From the NCBI GenBank assembly GCA_047626155.1, contig JBLHRR010000026.1:1-45150 (forward strand): a DNA stretch of 45,150 nucleotides. Reading direction: 5' to 3'. A model generated the notes under the pieces. The model searched no databases and had not been told where the DNA came from. It was given only the letters and a program-made list of their open reading frames with translations. Origin of the DNA: CALGLS01 sp047626155. GTDB lineage: Bacteria > Bacteroidota > Bacteroidia > Chitinophagales > Saprospiraceae. The first letter of the stretch is position 1, and each line of letters opens with the position of its first letter. The translations under genes and the position numbers were made by a program. Shown in pieces: positions 1-8,305 of this stretch.

Positions 1-1501
1 GAACGGTTCCCTTTCCGAAAGTAGCGTTTGATCCAACAATAACTGCACGTCCATAGTCCTGTAATGCTGCTGCTAAGATTTCGGAGGCAGAGGCACTGAA
101 GGAATTAACCATAACGATGAGTGGACCATCGTATTGAACGCTTGGATCACTGTCTGCTAAAATTTCGGGGCTGTGGTCACGGGCTTTCACCTGAACGATT
201 GGGCCTTCTTCGATGAAGAAGCCAGACATACGCTGTACATCTCTCAAGGAACCTCCGCCATTATTACGAAGATCGAGGATGATGCCGTTTACATTGTGGC
301 CTTTCAATTTCGCTAATTCTTTCTCAATGTCTTTTGCACAACTTCTACCGTTTCTTCTACTGAAGTCTGCATAGAATTGTGGTAATTTGATATAACCGAT
401 ATTTTTTACTTTATCATCAGCAGCATCCAAATCAAGGATTACTGATTTCGCATAACTGTCTTCCAATTGAACTATGTCTCTTGTGATTGGAATGACTTCC
501 TCACTACCATCTACCTTCTTTACTGTTAAGTTTACCTCTGTTCCTTTTTTACCTCGAATCAATTGTACTACATCATCTAAAGGCATTCCAGTGATATCTA
601 CTGGATCCTCTCCTTTTTGAGCTACCTTAATGATCAGGTCTTTTTCTTCCAATGATTTCCCTTTCCATGCAGGCCCCCCAGGAATGATGCGAACAACTAA
701 GGTATGCTCTCCATCTTCTCTCAACTGTGCTCCGATTCCCTCCAAGGTTCCAGACATACGGATGTCAAAATTTTCTTTGTCTTTTGGTGCGAAGTAAGTC
801 GTATGTGGATCAAAGACGTTTGTGATCGAGTTAATGTAAGAGCTTAAGAATACGGTACGCTTACGTTTATCCAATCGCTTATACCAAGCGTTAAAGTCTT
901 TAAGTACTTTTGCTCTACAGTCTGTTAATAGTTCTTCTTTTGATTTTCCTTTGAGGTCTTCATCTCCTTCATCCTGCTTTTTAATTTTAGCAGCCATTTC
1001 GGTCATAATTTCGTAGGTCGTCATGTCTCTCCAGTATGCTTTTAGCTCTTCGTCATTTTTAGCATATTTCTTTTTCTCGCCATCCAACTCAATATTGTTA
1101 GCGCTATTCAAGTCGACTGGAGCATCTACAAATTCCTTGTAGTAGCCTCTGGTCTTATCAATACTATTATTAAGTAATTCAATAGAAAGGTTGAAAAATT
1201 CGAAGGTTCCAGTCAGAGCTTCATCATCGATAGTAGTTTTATATTTTTCGAGTTTTGCTACATCTTCCTCTGTCAACCATCTTTTGCCGCCATCAAGACG
1301 TTCTAGGTAGAGGTCATAGGCTTTTTCTGAAAAGTCGTCGTCAATAGCAACAGGTGCGTAATGTAGTTGCTTCAAACCACCGAGTAGTCTTTGTATCAGT
1401 ACCGCTTCTTTTTCTGCGCTGGAGGTAGCTGGATAATAAAAGCCAGCGAGGAGAACTGCCAAACAGGCAATGGAAAGATAAATGGATCCTCTAAATTTCA
1501 T
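1..1501 (-). CDS. prc: C-terminal processing (tail-specific) protease, S41A family, 3' end cut by window edge
   Basis: Serine protease of the Prc/Tsp type, which in the family trims C-terminal tails of envelope proteins. The 500 codons visible start with a signal peptide or membrane anchor (MKFRGSIYLSIACLAVLLAG), followed by a long helical N-terminal domain. A PDZ domain begins near residue 245 (GIGAQLREDG). The S41 core contains ILDLRNNGGGS, the nucleophile region NSFSASASEI at about residues 466-475 and, about 25 residues later, FGKGTV with the general-base lysine. This Ser/Lys spacing is that of E. coli Prc. The C-terminal part lies beyond base 1, so completeness cannot be judged. The start is the ATG at 1501, directly before the hydrophobic leader. 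No clear TAnnTTTG promoter was found upstream. Family assignment is secure; the substrate is unknown. Confidence 0.93.
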   Translation of the reverse strand, partial: MKFRGSIYLSIACLAVLLAGFYYPATSSAEKEAVLIQRLLGGLKQLHYAPVAIDDDFSEKAYDLYLERLDGGKRWLTEEDVAKLEKYKTTIDDEALTGTFEFFNLSIELLNNSIDKTRGYYKEFVDAPVDLNSANNIELDGEKKKYAKNDEELKAYWRDMTTYEIMTEMAAKIKKQDEGDEDLKGKSKEELLTDCRAKVLKDFNAWYKRLDKRKRTVFLSSYINSITNVFDPHTTYFAPKDKENFDIRMSGTLEGIGAQLREDGEHTLVVRIIPGGPAWKGKSLEEKDLIIKVAQKGEDPVDITGMPLDDVVQLIRGKKGTEVNLTVKKVDGSEEVIPITRDIVQLEDSYAKSVILDLDAADDKVKNIGYIKLPQFYADFSRRNGRSCAKDIEKELAKLKGHNVNGIILDLRNNGGGSLRDVQRMSGFFIEEGPIVQVKARDHSPEILADSDPSVQYDGPLIVMVNSFSASASEILAAALQDYGRAVIVGSNATFGKGTV

Positions 1502-1756
1502 ATTTCTCTTATTTTAATAATGGGATAAAAAGGTAGTTGTTAGGGTATTTCTCTATTCGTTATTCGCTTTCACATTGCTAAATGTAGTCATTTTCACATT
1601 AAAATGTTCGGCTATAACCTTGCCATGAATTATTTTTAACGATTTAATAACGAAATATTTCGTACTTCTGATATGTGAGGGGAAATTTTGCTTAAAAAAA
1701 GAAGTAATTAGCTTACTCTTAAACGGGCAATAGCATCTACTATGCTAACGAAATTC

Positions 1757-1780
1757 CTCACGCGGAGAGCACAGAGGGAG
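1757..1780. repeat. Dispersed CTCACGC..GAG..CAGAG repeat remnant
   Basis: The 24 bases CTCACGCGGAGAGCACAGAGGGAG match the reverse complement of 8261-8284 at about 18 of 24 positions. Both lie in gene-free spacers. This looks like a decayed dispersed repeat rather than a functional site. Confidence 0.45.
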
Positions 1781-1861
1781 AAGAACAAACTGCATAAAAC
1801 GTGTCTTCACTTTTGGTGCTCTTTCTCAATCCAAAGAACAAATCTATCAACAAACTCCAAT

Positions 1862-1904
1862 AAAAATGCCCTGAAAGAGGATTCTCTTTCAAGGCATTTT
1901 TTTT
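1862..1904 (-). terminator. Rho-independent terminator of hppA, probably bidirectional
   Basis: Arms TGCCCTGAAAGAG (1867-1879) and CTCTTTCAAGGCA (1884-1896) form a 13-base stem with a 4-base loop. The single C/A mismatch on the plus strand becomes a G-T wobble on the minus strand, which favours the hppA direction. A runs on the left and T runs on the right give U tracts in both directions. Confidence 0.85.
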
Positions 1905-1957
1905 CATCTACAGGTCACTAAAAAGTCATCCCGTAAATTATCGTTGCAAAATTAGTC

Positions 1958-4135
1958 CTACAAGAATGGAGCAATAACTAAAGCTACTACAGACATCAAT
2001 TTCAACAAGATATTCAAAGATGGACCAGAAGTATCCTTAAATGGATCACCTACTGTATCACCTACTACTGCTGCTTTGTGTGCCTCAGAACCTTTATAGT
2101 GTTTTTCTCCTTGGATCGTTACACCTTCTTCAAACATCTTCTTCGCATTATCCCAAGCACCACCTGCGTTTGATTGGAAGATGGCCATCATTACACCACA
2201 AACGGTTACACCTGCTAATAATCCACCTAACATTTCAGCACCGCCACCAAATCCAATAACAACTGGACTAATCACTGCCAATAAACCTGGTAAAACCATT
2301 TCACGAATAGAGGCATTAGTAGAAATTTCAACACATTTGCTGTATTCTGGTTTGCCATCTGCTGCATCAAATACGGCACGATCGGATTTACTCCATTCAT
2401 CCATTTCTTTTCCTTCATTCTTTTTCATCATCGCTAAAGCAGCTTTCAATTCAGGAATTTCTTTGAACTGTCTTCTTACTTCTTGAATCATATCCATCGC
2501 TGCACGTCCTACCGCACCCATTGACATAGCGGAGAAAACGAAAGGTAACATACCTCCAATGAATAATCCAGCCATTACTACTGGTTTAGAAATGTCAATA
2601 GTAGTGATACCTGCAGTTACCATAAAGGCGGCAAATAATGCCAAGGCAGTTAATGCTGCTGAACCAATCGCAAATCCTTTTCCGATAGCTGCTGTAGTGT
2701 TCCCTACTGCATCTAATTTATCCGTACGTTGACGTACTTCTTTTGGCAATTCAGCCATCTCAGCTATACCACCTGCATTATCAGAAATAGGCCCGTAAGC
2801 ATCTACTGCTAATTGAATACCTGTATTAGAAAGCATTCCTACTGCAGCAATCGCGATACCATATAATCCAGCAAAGTGATGTGCTCCAATAATAGCTGCT
2901 GCTAAAATTAAAGTAGGAAACAAAGTTGACATCATACCAACTCCCAAACCTGCGATGATATTTGTTGCTGCACCTGTTACAGATTGGTCAACAATACCTT
3001 GAACTGGTTTAGTACCTGTACCTGTATAGTATTCTGTGACTTTACCAATCGCTAATCCGGAAACCAGGCCGATAATTACAGCATAGAAAACTCCCATAGA
3101 AGTGTACATTGTTGGATCGCCAACTACTTCCCAAGTGCTAGGAAGCATCCATTGAATAATAAGGAAAGTCAATACCAGCATTAATCCGGCAGCAGTAAAT
3201 TCTCCCATATTTAATGCTTTATGAGGATCACCACCGTCTTTTACTTTTACTAAAAAAGTACCAATTATAGAAGTTATAATTCCTGTACTAGCTAATACTA
3301 ATGGTAATAAAACGGCATTTAATCCGCCCCATTCATTACTAGTATCAAATGCACCAGAAGCCATGAATGCAGTACCTAGTACCATTGTACCAATGATAGA
3401 ACCTACATAAGATTCAAAAAGGTCAGCGCCCATACCAGCAACATCTCCTACATTATCACCAACGTTATCTGCAATCGTTGCAGGATTTAATGGGTGATCT
3501 TCAGGAATACCTGCTTCTACTTTACCTACCAAGTCAGCTCCAACGTCTGCTGCTTTAGTATAGATACCTCCACCGACACGTGCAAATAAAGCGATAGAAG
3601 ATGCTCCAAAAGAGAACCCTGTTAAAATAGTAATTACTCTTCTTACTTCTTCCATTGTTTCGACACCAAACATACCTTTAAATACAATGAATAAGGTACC
3701 TAATCCTAAAACACCTAATCCAACTACACCTAATCCCATAACAGCACCACCCGCGAAAGCGACTTCTAATGCTTTCCCAAGGCTAGTTCTAGCGGCTTGT
3801 GTTGTTCTTACATTTGCTTTAGTAGCTACTTTCATTCCTATGAAACCAGCTAAAGCAGAACAAATCGCACCTAGTATAAAAGATAAAGCGACCATCCAGG
3901 AAGAATTAACACCTGCAGTACCAGCTAATATGGCAGCTACCACAACTACAAAGACTGCAAGTACTTTGTATTCTGCTCTTAAAAATGCCATCGCACCATC
4001 AGAAATATTTTTAGCAATAAATGCCATTTTTTCGGAACCGACCTCTTGTTTACTAACCCAAGAAGATTTCCAGAAGGTGTATAGTAACGCTACTACACCA
4101 AAAACTGGAATTGCCATTGTAATTGTATCACCCAT
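1958..4135 (-). CDS. hppA: Membrane-bound ion-pumping pyrophosphatase, K+-dependent type
   Basis: Integral membrane pyrophosphatase that couples PPi hydrolysis to export of H+ and/or Na+. The pyrophosphate-binding signatures are present: DVGADLVGKVE (the DX7KXE motif) and NVGDNVGDVAGMGADLFESY, plus the second acidic motif around DAYGPISDNAGGIAEMAE. The segment GNTTAAIGKGFAIGSAALTA has Ala where K+-independent enzymes carry Lys, so the enzyme should need K+. K+-dependent members include H+, Na+ and mixed pumps; which applies cannot be settled by eye. About 15 hydrophobic segments are expected. I start at the ATG at 4135 (MGDTITMAIPVFG); an in-frame ATG at 4177 would add a basic, non-family extension. 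The length of 725 residues fits the family. It is monocistronic, with a clear promoter and terminator. Confidence 0.95.
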   Translation of the reverse strand: MGDTITMAIPVFGVVALLYTFWKSSWVSKQEVGSEKMAFIAKNISDGAMAFLRAEYKVLAVFVVVVAAILAGTAGVNSSWMVALSFILGAICSALAGFIGMKVATKANVRTTQAARTSLGKALEVAFAGGAVMGLGVVGLGVLGLGTLFIVFKGMFGVETMEEVRRVITILTGFSFGASSIALFARVGGGIYTKAADVGADLVGKVEAGIPEDHPLNPATIADNVGDNVGDVAGMGADLFESYVGSIIGTMVLGTAFMASGAFDTSNEWGGLNAVLLPLVLASTGIITSIIGTFLVKVKDGGDPHKALNMGEFTAAGLMLVLTFLIIQWMLPSTWEVVGDPTMYTSMGVFYAVIIGLVSGLAIGKVTEYYTGTGTKPVQGIVDQSVTGAATNIIAGLGVGMMSTLFPTLILAAAIIGAHHFAGLYGIAIAAVGMLSNTGIQLAVDAYGPISDNAGGIAEMAELPKEVRQRTDKLDAVGNTTAAIGKGFAIGSAALTALALFAAFMVTAGITTIDISKPVVMAGLFIGGMLPFVFSAMSMGAVGRAAMDMIQEVRRQFKEIPELKAALAMMKKNEGKEMDEWSKSDRAVFDAADGKPEYSKCVEISTNASIREMVLPGLLAVISPVVIGFGGGAEMLGGLLAGVTVCGVMMAIFQSNAGGAWDNAKKMFEEGVTIQGEKHYKGSEAHKAAVVGDTVGDPFKDTSGPSLNILLKLMSVVALVIAPFL

Positions 4136-4228
4136 AATCTTTTTACGTTTAAAAGTTGATTTTAATAATAAAGGCATCCACTATGCTTAATATTTGGACA
4201 CCTACTTTGTTTTTTAATTAGAGAACAC

Positions 4229-4260
4229 GCAAAAGTAATTTTTTTTTAATATCTGGCAAA
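4229..4260 (-). promoter_or_regulatory. Bacteroidota-type promoter of hppA
   Basis: On the minus strand, TTTG (4257-4260) is followed after 19 bases by TACTTTTG (4230-4237), an exact match to the TTTG-N19-TAnnTTTG consensus. Transcription would start near 4224, giving a leader of about 90 bases. Confidence 0.8.
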
Positions 4261-4321
4261 ATAATAATACTATTATAAGACAGTAATTGCCACACAAAAA
4301 GCGCTCAGCTACTTTTTTGGC

Positions 4322-4894
4322 TTAGCTAATCCATGTTGTCTTCTCTTCAATCGCTGTTCTTGGACTTGCTGGAATTTCGATGTCACAATAGCCCATGTAA
4401 AAGAACCCTAGGCAGTGTTCTTCATCCGCTAACTGTAGAAAGTCCCCCATCTCGGCTATTGTTTTTGGGCTACTCCAATAAGATCCGATGCCATAAGCGG
4501 TACAAGACAACCACATATTTTGCACCGCACAGCCAACCGCCGCTATTTCTTCCCACTCAGGTATTCGCTCCTCTAAGTCGCGCTGCATACAGATCGCAAT
4601 CACACAGGCAGATTGAGTGGGCTTCATAACGGTCTTTTCATATTTCTTTTCAGAATAGCGATCTCCAGCTGCCTGTCTATATTTTGCTCCAAGTATCTCA
4701 CCGAGTAAGATTAAGGAATCTCCAGTGATCACTTTGAAGCGCCAAGGCTCCGTCAGTCGGTGTGTAGGGGCGACATTGGCATTTTCCAGGATTTCTTTGA
4801 TAATGGATTTCTCAATAGGTTTACCATTATACATCTTTGGAAAGACAGAACGGCGACTTCTAATGAGCTTATTGACATTACTTGGATCGAACAT
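4322..4894 (-). CDS. Nitroreductase family protein (YdjA-like)
   Basis: FMN-dependent oxidoreductase of the nitroreductase fold, 190 residues. The N-terminal FMN-binding signature is IRSRRSVFPKMYNGKPI; the NAP/TEPWRF segment (NANVAPTHRLTEPWRFKV) and the C-terminal GIGSYWSSP motif are typical of the short YdjA/TdsD-like branch. No signal peptide, so cytoplasmic. The physiological substrate cannot be read from sequence. It is divergent from the MntR gene, with starts 137 bases apart. A weak -7-like element (CGAAGATA at 4915-4922 on the plus strand) may drive it. Confidence 0.87.
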   Translation of the reverse strand: MFDPSNVNKLIRSRRSVFPKMYNGKPIEKSIIKEILENANVAPTHRLTEPWRFKVITGDSLILLGEILGAKYRQAAGDRYSEKKYEKTVMKPTQSACVIAICMQRDLEERIPEWEEIAAVGCAVQNMWLSCTAYGIGSYWSSPKTIAEMGDFLQLADEEHCLGFFYMGYCDIEIPASPRTAIEEKTTWIS

Positions 4895-4991
4895 AAATTG
4901 CTGATTTTGAAAAACGAAGATAGTAAAAATCGATCAGCTAGAAGAGAACTACAGGGAAACTGTAAATATATTTAGGACACATTATATTTAA

Positions 4992-5015
4992 TTTTTAGAC
5001 TAATCTAAAAATTAG
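4992..5015. promoter_or_regulatory. Palindromic operator upstream of mntR
   Basis: Two overlapping perfect inverted repeats: TTTTTAGA-CTAA-TCTAAAAA (4992-5011) and CTAAT-CTAAAA-ATTAG (5000-5015). They overlap the expected -33 region, just upstream of the -7 element at 5019. AT-rich palindromes of this size are typical DtxR/MntR targets, so autoregulation by the adjacent gene is the natural reading. The binding itself is inference. Confidence 0.7.
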
Positions 5016-5018
5016 TTC

Positions 5019-5027
5019 TATCTTTGC
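5019..5027 (+). promoter_or_regulatory. -7 element of mntR, implying a leaderless mRNA
   Basis: TATCTTTGC matches TAnnTTTG(C). The element ends five bases before the ATG at 5032, so transcription is expected to begin at or within a base or two of the start codon. Confidence 0.7.
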
Positions 5028-5031
5028 TTCA

Positions 5032-5700
5032 ATGCATCAATTATCACATACCGAAGAGAATTATCTCAAAGCCATCTTTAAGACCTCTGAGCCAGAGAAT
5101 AAAGCAGCGAGTACCAATGAAATCAGCCAACGGATGAGCGTCAGTGCTGCTTCTGTTTCTGACATGCTCAAGCGTTTATCGAAGAAGGAGCTGATTCATT
5201 ATGAAAAGCATCGGGGAGTTGTATTAACAGAACTTGGTCATAAGCTGGCTACAAATCTGATTCGAAAGCACCGGCTCTGGGAAGTATTTTTAGTGGATAA
5301 ATTAGATTTCTCCTGGGATGAGGTGCATGACATCGCTGAAGAACTGGAACACATTGAGTCTCCAAAACTAGTAGACAAACTCGATGCCTTTCTAGGGCAT
5401 CCTCGCTTCGACCCTCATGGTGATCCGATTCCGGATACTGATGGTAATTATGCTTTTCGTAAACAGGTTTTATTAGCCGATTTGCCCTTACAAAAAACGG
5501 CTATTGTGGTAGGTGTGTTAGAGCATAGCACTCCCTTTTTGCAATATCTGGATCAAACACAACTGAACCTAGGTTCTGCCTTTTATATTACTGAAAAATT
5601 TGAATACGATCAATCTCTGAAAATTCAGTTGGCGGATGGCACTATTCACTTACTGACACATAAGGTGGGTAAGCAGATTCTCGTGCAGCAGAAGGATTGA
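5032..5700 (+). CDS. mntR: DtxR/MntR-family metal-dependent transcriptional regulator
   Basis: Cytoplasmic repressor that senses Mn2+ or Fe2+. The start LSHTEENYLKAIF, the winged helix (STNEISQRMSVSAASVSDMLKRLSKKELI, about residues 28-58) and the dimerisation/metal domain with ELEHIESPKLVDKLDAFLGHP are characteristic. The C-terminal region (about 150-222) is consistent with the SH3/FeoA-like domain of the long DtxR type. At 222 residues it is full length. It precedes a metal-binding lipoprotein-type gene and an ABC ATPase on the same strand, the usual context for Mn uptake regulators. A palindromic operator overlaps its promoter. The symbol is by context; IdeR-like iron sensing is not excluded. 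Confidence 0.88.
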   Translation: MHQLSHTEENYLKAIFKTSEPENKAASTNEISQRMSVSAASVSDMLKRLSKKELIHYEKHRGVVLTELGHKLATNLIRKHRLWEVFLVDKLDFSWDEVHDIAEELEHIESPKLVDKLDAFLGHPRFDPHGDPIPDTDGNYAFRKQVLLADLPLQKTAIVVGVLEHSTPFLQYLDQTQLNLGSAFYITEKFEYDQSLKIQLADGTIHLLTHKVGKQILVQQKD

Positions 5701-5706
5701 TTTTTT

Positions 5707-5740
5707 GGTAACCGCAACGACACTACGAAGACGCTACGGT
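5707..5740 (+). repeat. Half copy of the GGTAACCGCAACG repeat
   Basis: GGTAACCGCAACG followed by ACACTACGAAGACGCTACGG shares its first 13 bases and the ACGCTACG block with the left half of the long inverted repeat at 14670-14766. The matching right arm is absent here. It lies just downstream of the mntR stop. Confidence 0.55.
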
Positions 5741-5833
5741 TTTCTTAAATGAAACATCCTTAAATATTTTTTTTCCTTGCGCCCCTTTGCGCCATATCGA
5801 TCACCCTCCCTTCATCGACAAACATAAAAAACA

Positions 5834-6856
5834 ATGAACCTACATTATTATTTCAAGCCTGCAAAAGTTTTGTTTTTCGCTCTTATATTCCTTTCGAATT
5901 CACAGGCGCAAGACAAGCTCAAAGTAGTCGCTACTGCTTCTATGATCGCTGACATGGCAAAGCAAATAGCAGGCGACAAAGTAAGTATTGAATGTATCGT
6001 TCCGATAGGTGGTGATCCGCATTTACATAGTCCTACTCCTCGCGATGTAAAGATGGTAGCTGCGGCGGATTTAATCTTGAAAAATGGATTAACTTTCGAA
6101 GGTTGGTTGTCTGAATTAATTGACAATTCGGGTACAAAAGGAACCTCTGTTCTAGTGACGGAAGGCGTCAATGCTATAGAGAGTCCGACGTATAAAAACT
6201 CAAGTGATCCGCATGCTTGGATGGATATTACTAATGGTTACATCTACATCAAAAACATAAGGGATGCTTTGATCAAACTCGACCCTAACAATAAGGCATT
6301 TTATGAAAACAAACATGATCTTTATCTTAAAAACCTGGAAGAAACCCACGCTTATATTCATCAGTTAGTTCAGACCATTCCGAAAGAACGTAGGATACTT
6401 ATTACCTCTCACGATGCCTTCCAATACTATGGCAGACAGTACGGCATTCAACTCGAAGCTGTCATGGGAATATCCACTGATGTTGATGTTCAAACCTCTG
6501 ATATGATCCGCTTGAATAAGGTCATCAAGTCTTCGGGCGTGCCTGCCATTTTCATGGAAAGTACCATCAACCCTAAGCTACTTAAACAGTTGGCTGCGGA
6601 CAACGGAATCGCGATAGGTGGAGAGCTTTATGCAGATTCCATCGGCGATGAAGACAGTCCAGCTCCGAGCTATATCGATATGCTGCGTCACAATACAGAA
6701 GTGATTGCGAAAGCATTAACTCAAGAAAAGAAAAAACAAGGTACACACGAAGAAGGTTCTAAGGATTCATCGAGAACGAATTGGTGGTTATATGGGATAA
6801 TCGCTGTCCTAGGAATTGGAGGGTTTTTACTCGTTATTAAGAAGATAGATCAGTAG
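5834..6856 (+). CDS. Metal ABC transporter substrate-binding protein (Mn/Zn/Fe, cluster 9 type) with C-terminal membrane segment
   Basis: Binding protein that captures Mn2+, Zn2+ or Fe2+ outside the inner membrane. It has an N-terminal signal peptide ending near SQAQ (residues about 1-26). The family blocks are present: VVATASMIADMAKQIAG, GGDPHLHSPTPRD with the first His ligand, DPHAWMD with the second, FMESTINPK and the final GGELYADSIGD with the Asp ligand. The His-rich loop of Zn-specific ZnuA is missing, which together with the MntR neighbour favours Mn. Unusually, residues about 314-340 form a membrane helix (WWLYGIIAVLGIGGFLLVI) ending in KK, so the protein should be anchored in the inner membrane by its C-terminus. 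It precedes the ATPase gene by 35 bases. Confidence 0.9.
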   Translation: MNLHYYFKPAKVLFFALIFLSNSQAQDKLKVVATASMIADMAKQIAGDKVSIECIVPIGGDPHLHSPTPRDVKMVAAADLILKNGLTFEGWLSELIDNSGTKGTSVLVTEGVNAIESPTYKNSSDPHAWMDITNGYIYIKNIRDALIKLDPNNKAFYENKHDLYLKNLEETHAYIHQLVQTIPKERRILITSHDAFQYYGRQYGIQLEAVMGISTDVDVQTSDMIRLNKVIKSSGVPAIFMESTINPKLLKQLAADNGIAIGGELYADSIGDEDSPAPSYIDMLRHNTEVIAKALTQEKKKQGTHEEGSKDSSRTNWWLYGIIAVLGIGGFLLVIKKIDQ

Positions 6857-6891
6857 TTTCATTTCCAACATACTCATGAAAATAAACAACT

Positions 6892-7632
6892 ATGAACTCG
6901 ACCATTTCAGTAAAAGGCCTTTCTGTTTCTTATGATAAAAAACGGGTATTAACCAATATATTTTTAGAAATACAACCCGCCCAAATCTATGGCGTCATTG
7001 GACCAAATGGAGCGGGGAAGTCTACTCTATTTAAAGCGATTTTGGGCCTGATAGAAACCAACTCTGGCACCATTACAGTCAATGGACAAAACGTAGAAAA
7101 GCAACGAAAGGAATTGTGCTATGTCCCTCAGAAAAACGATGTGGATTGGACTTTCCCTGCAACGGTTTTTGACATCGTTATGATGGGAAGATATCCACAC
7201 AAAAAGATGTTGCAGCGCTTGAATAAAGAGGATCGGGATATAGCGATGGACGCCTTGGAAGAGCTGGGCATTCCTCAGCTCAAAAACCGACAAATCGGAG
7301 AACTTTCTGGCGGGCAACAACAGCGAGTTTTCCTTGCTCGAGCACTTTGTCAGCAGGCAGAAATTTTCCTCCTAGATGAGCCTTTTGTTGGTGTCGATAT
7401 GACTACAGAAGATCAGATTATCACTACCTTAAAAAAACTGGCGGGCGAGGGCAAGACCTTACTGGTTGTTCACCATGATCTGTCAACTGTTCCTGAGTAT
7501 TTTGATCAGGTGATTTTATTGAATCAACGATTGATTACTTACGGAAAAACAAAGGAGACTTTTACGCAAGAGAATATTTCGAAGGCTTATGGTGGGCAGT
7601 TGCCTATTTTGCATAAGGCGGGAGGATTGTAG
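6892..7632 (+). CDS. Metal ABC transporter ATP-binding protein
   Basis: Cytoplasmic ATPase subunit of a Mn/Zn/Fe-type importer, 246 residues. Walker A GPNGAGKST, Q-loop VPQKNDVDWTFP (the VDWxFP block typical of manganese/zinc ATPases), signature LSGGQQQR, Walker B IFLLDEPF and H-loop VVHHD are all intact. It belongs with the binding-protein gene just upstream. No permease gene follows: the next gene, pgpA, is convergent and begins its 3' end 74 bases away. The membrane subunit must therefore be encoded elsewhere. Confidence 0.92.
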   Translation: MNSTISVKGLSVSYDKKRVLTNIFLEIQPAQIYGVIGPNGAGKSTLFKAILGLIETNSGTITVNGQNVEKQRKELCYVPQKNDVDWTFPATVFDIVMMGRYPHKKMLQRLNKEDRDIAMDALEELGIPQLKNRQIGELSGGQQQRVFLARALCQQAEIFLLDEPFVGVDMTTEDQIITTLKKLAGEGKTLLVVHHDLSTVPEYFDQVILLNQRLITYGKTKETFTQENISKAYGGQLPILHKAGGL

Positions 7633-7706
7633 TATTTTTGTTGTTTGTTCGCAGTTGTTAGTTCCCCCAGACAAAACTATTTAAAATAATAGCCTACTAT
7701 CTATTT

Positions 7707-8189
7707 CTAAAAATACCCTCCAAAGAAAAAGATAATCCCCTGCAACACTAGCCAAGCATAAACCCCAGCCACAATATCATCCAACATTACAGAAAACGGA
7801 CTGTGCATTTTTCCATCAATAGCTCTAATCCCAAGTGGTTTTAGAATATCAAAAAAACGAAAGAGGACGAAGGCAAAAAAGACATACCAGTGATTGAAAG
7901 GCATGAACAGCATTGTGATCCAAACACCAACGCTTTCGTCCATTACAACTCTGGATGGGTCATGGCCCCAGTCTTTTTCTAATACTTTACAACTCCAAGT
8001 TCCCAAAGCTGTAAAGACGATACTAAGGCCAATAAGCCACCAATTGATCAATTCGGGTTGCCAAAAATATAAGGCATAATAAACCAGGATACCGAAGATG
8101 GTTCCAAAGGTGCCGGGTGCCAGGGGTAGAAAGCCGAAACCAAAGGAGGTTCCGATTGCTTTCGCCGTATTTTTTTTTAAGGTACTCAT
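7707..8189 (-). CDS. pgpA: Phosphatidylglycerophosphatase A
   Basis: Inner-membrane phosphatase converting phosphatidylglycerol phosphate to phosphatidylglycerol. The N-terminus GFGFLPLAPGTFGTIFG is the PgpA hallmark. It is followed by three further hydrophobic segments, with VVMDESVGVWIT and FRFFDILKP(L)G carrying the conserved acidic residues, and a final segment after MLDDIVAGVYAWL. The 160 residues match the family. Transcribed convergently to the ABC ATPase. Confidence 0.92.
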   Translation of the reverse strand: MSTLKKNTAKAIGTSFGFGFLPLAPGTFGTIFGILVYYALYFWQPELINWWLIGLSIVFTALGTWSCKVLEKDWGHDPSRVVMDESVGVWITMLFMPFNHWYVFFAFVLFRFFDILKPLGIRAIDGKMHSPFSVMLDDIVAGVYAWLVLQGIIFFFGGYF

Positions 8190-8260
8190 GAGTTTAACTT
8201 TAACCGTTAACTAAAACTTCCCACTGACGTGTTGTAAGGCGTAACTAATGCGAAAATGCG

Positions 8261-8284
8261 TTCGCTCTGCGGCCTCTGCGTGAG
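8261..8284. repeat. Dispersed CTCACGC..GAG..CAGAG repeat remnant (second copy)
   Basis: TTCGCTCTGCGGCCTCTGCG followed by TGAG is the reverse-complement relative of 1757-1780. It lies between pgpA and the exchanger gene, in a 116-base spacer with nothing else recognisable. Confidence 0.45.
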
Positions 8285-8305
8285 TAAAATACATATTAGA
8301 ACTCT

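Larger units (their letters stand above)
1502..1957. other. Intergenic region between prc and hppA
   Basis: 456 bases without a convincing gene. It holds the hppA terminator (1862-1904), a CTCACGC-type repeat remnant (1757-1780) and a perfect 14-base palindrome ACGAAATATTTCGT (1650-1663) of unknown role, about 150 bases upstream of the prc start. The prc promoter must lie here but is not recognisable. Confidence 0.6.

Noticed and set aside
3687..4190. A 167-codon open frame on the plus strand opposite the 5' part of hppA
   Set aside because: It is antisense to a strongly conserved membrane protein gene, is Pro/Thr/Ala-rich as expected from reversed Gly/Val codons, and has no start signals.
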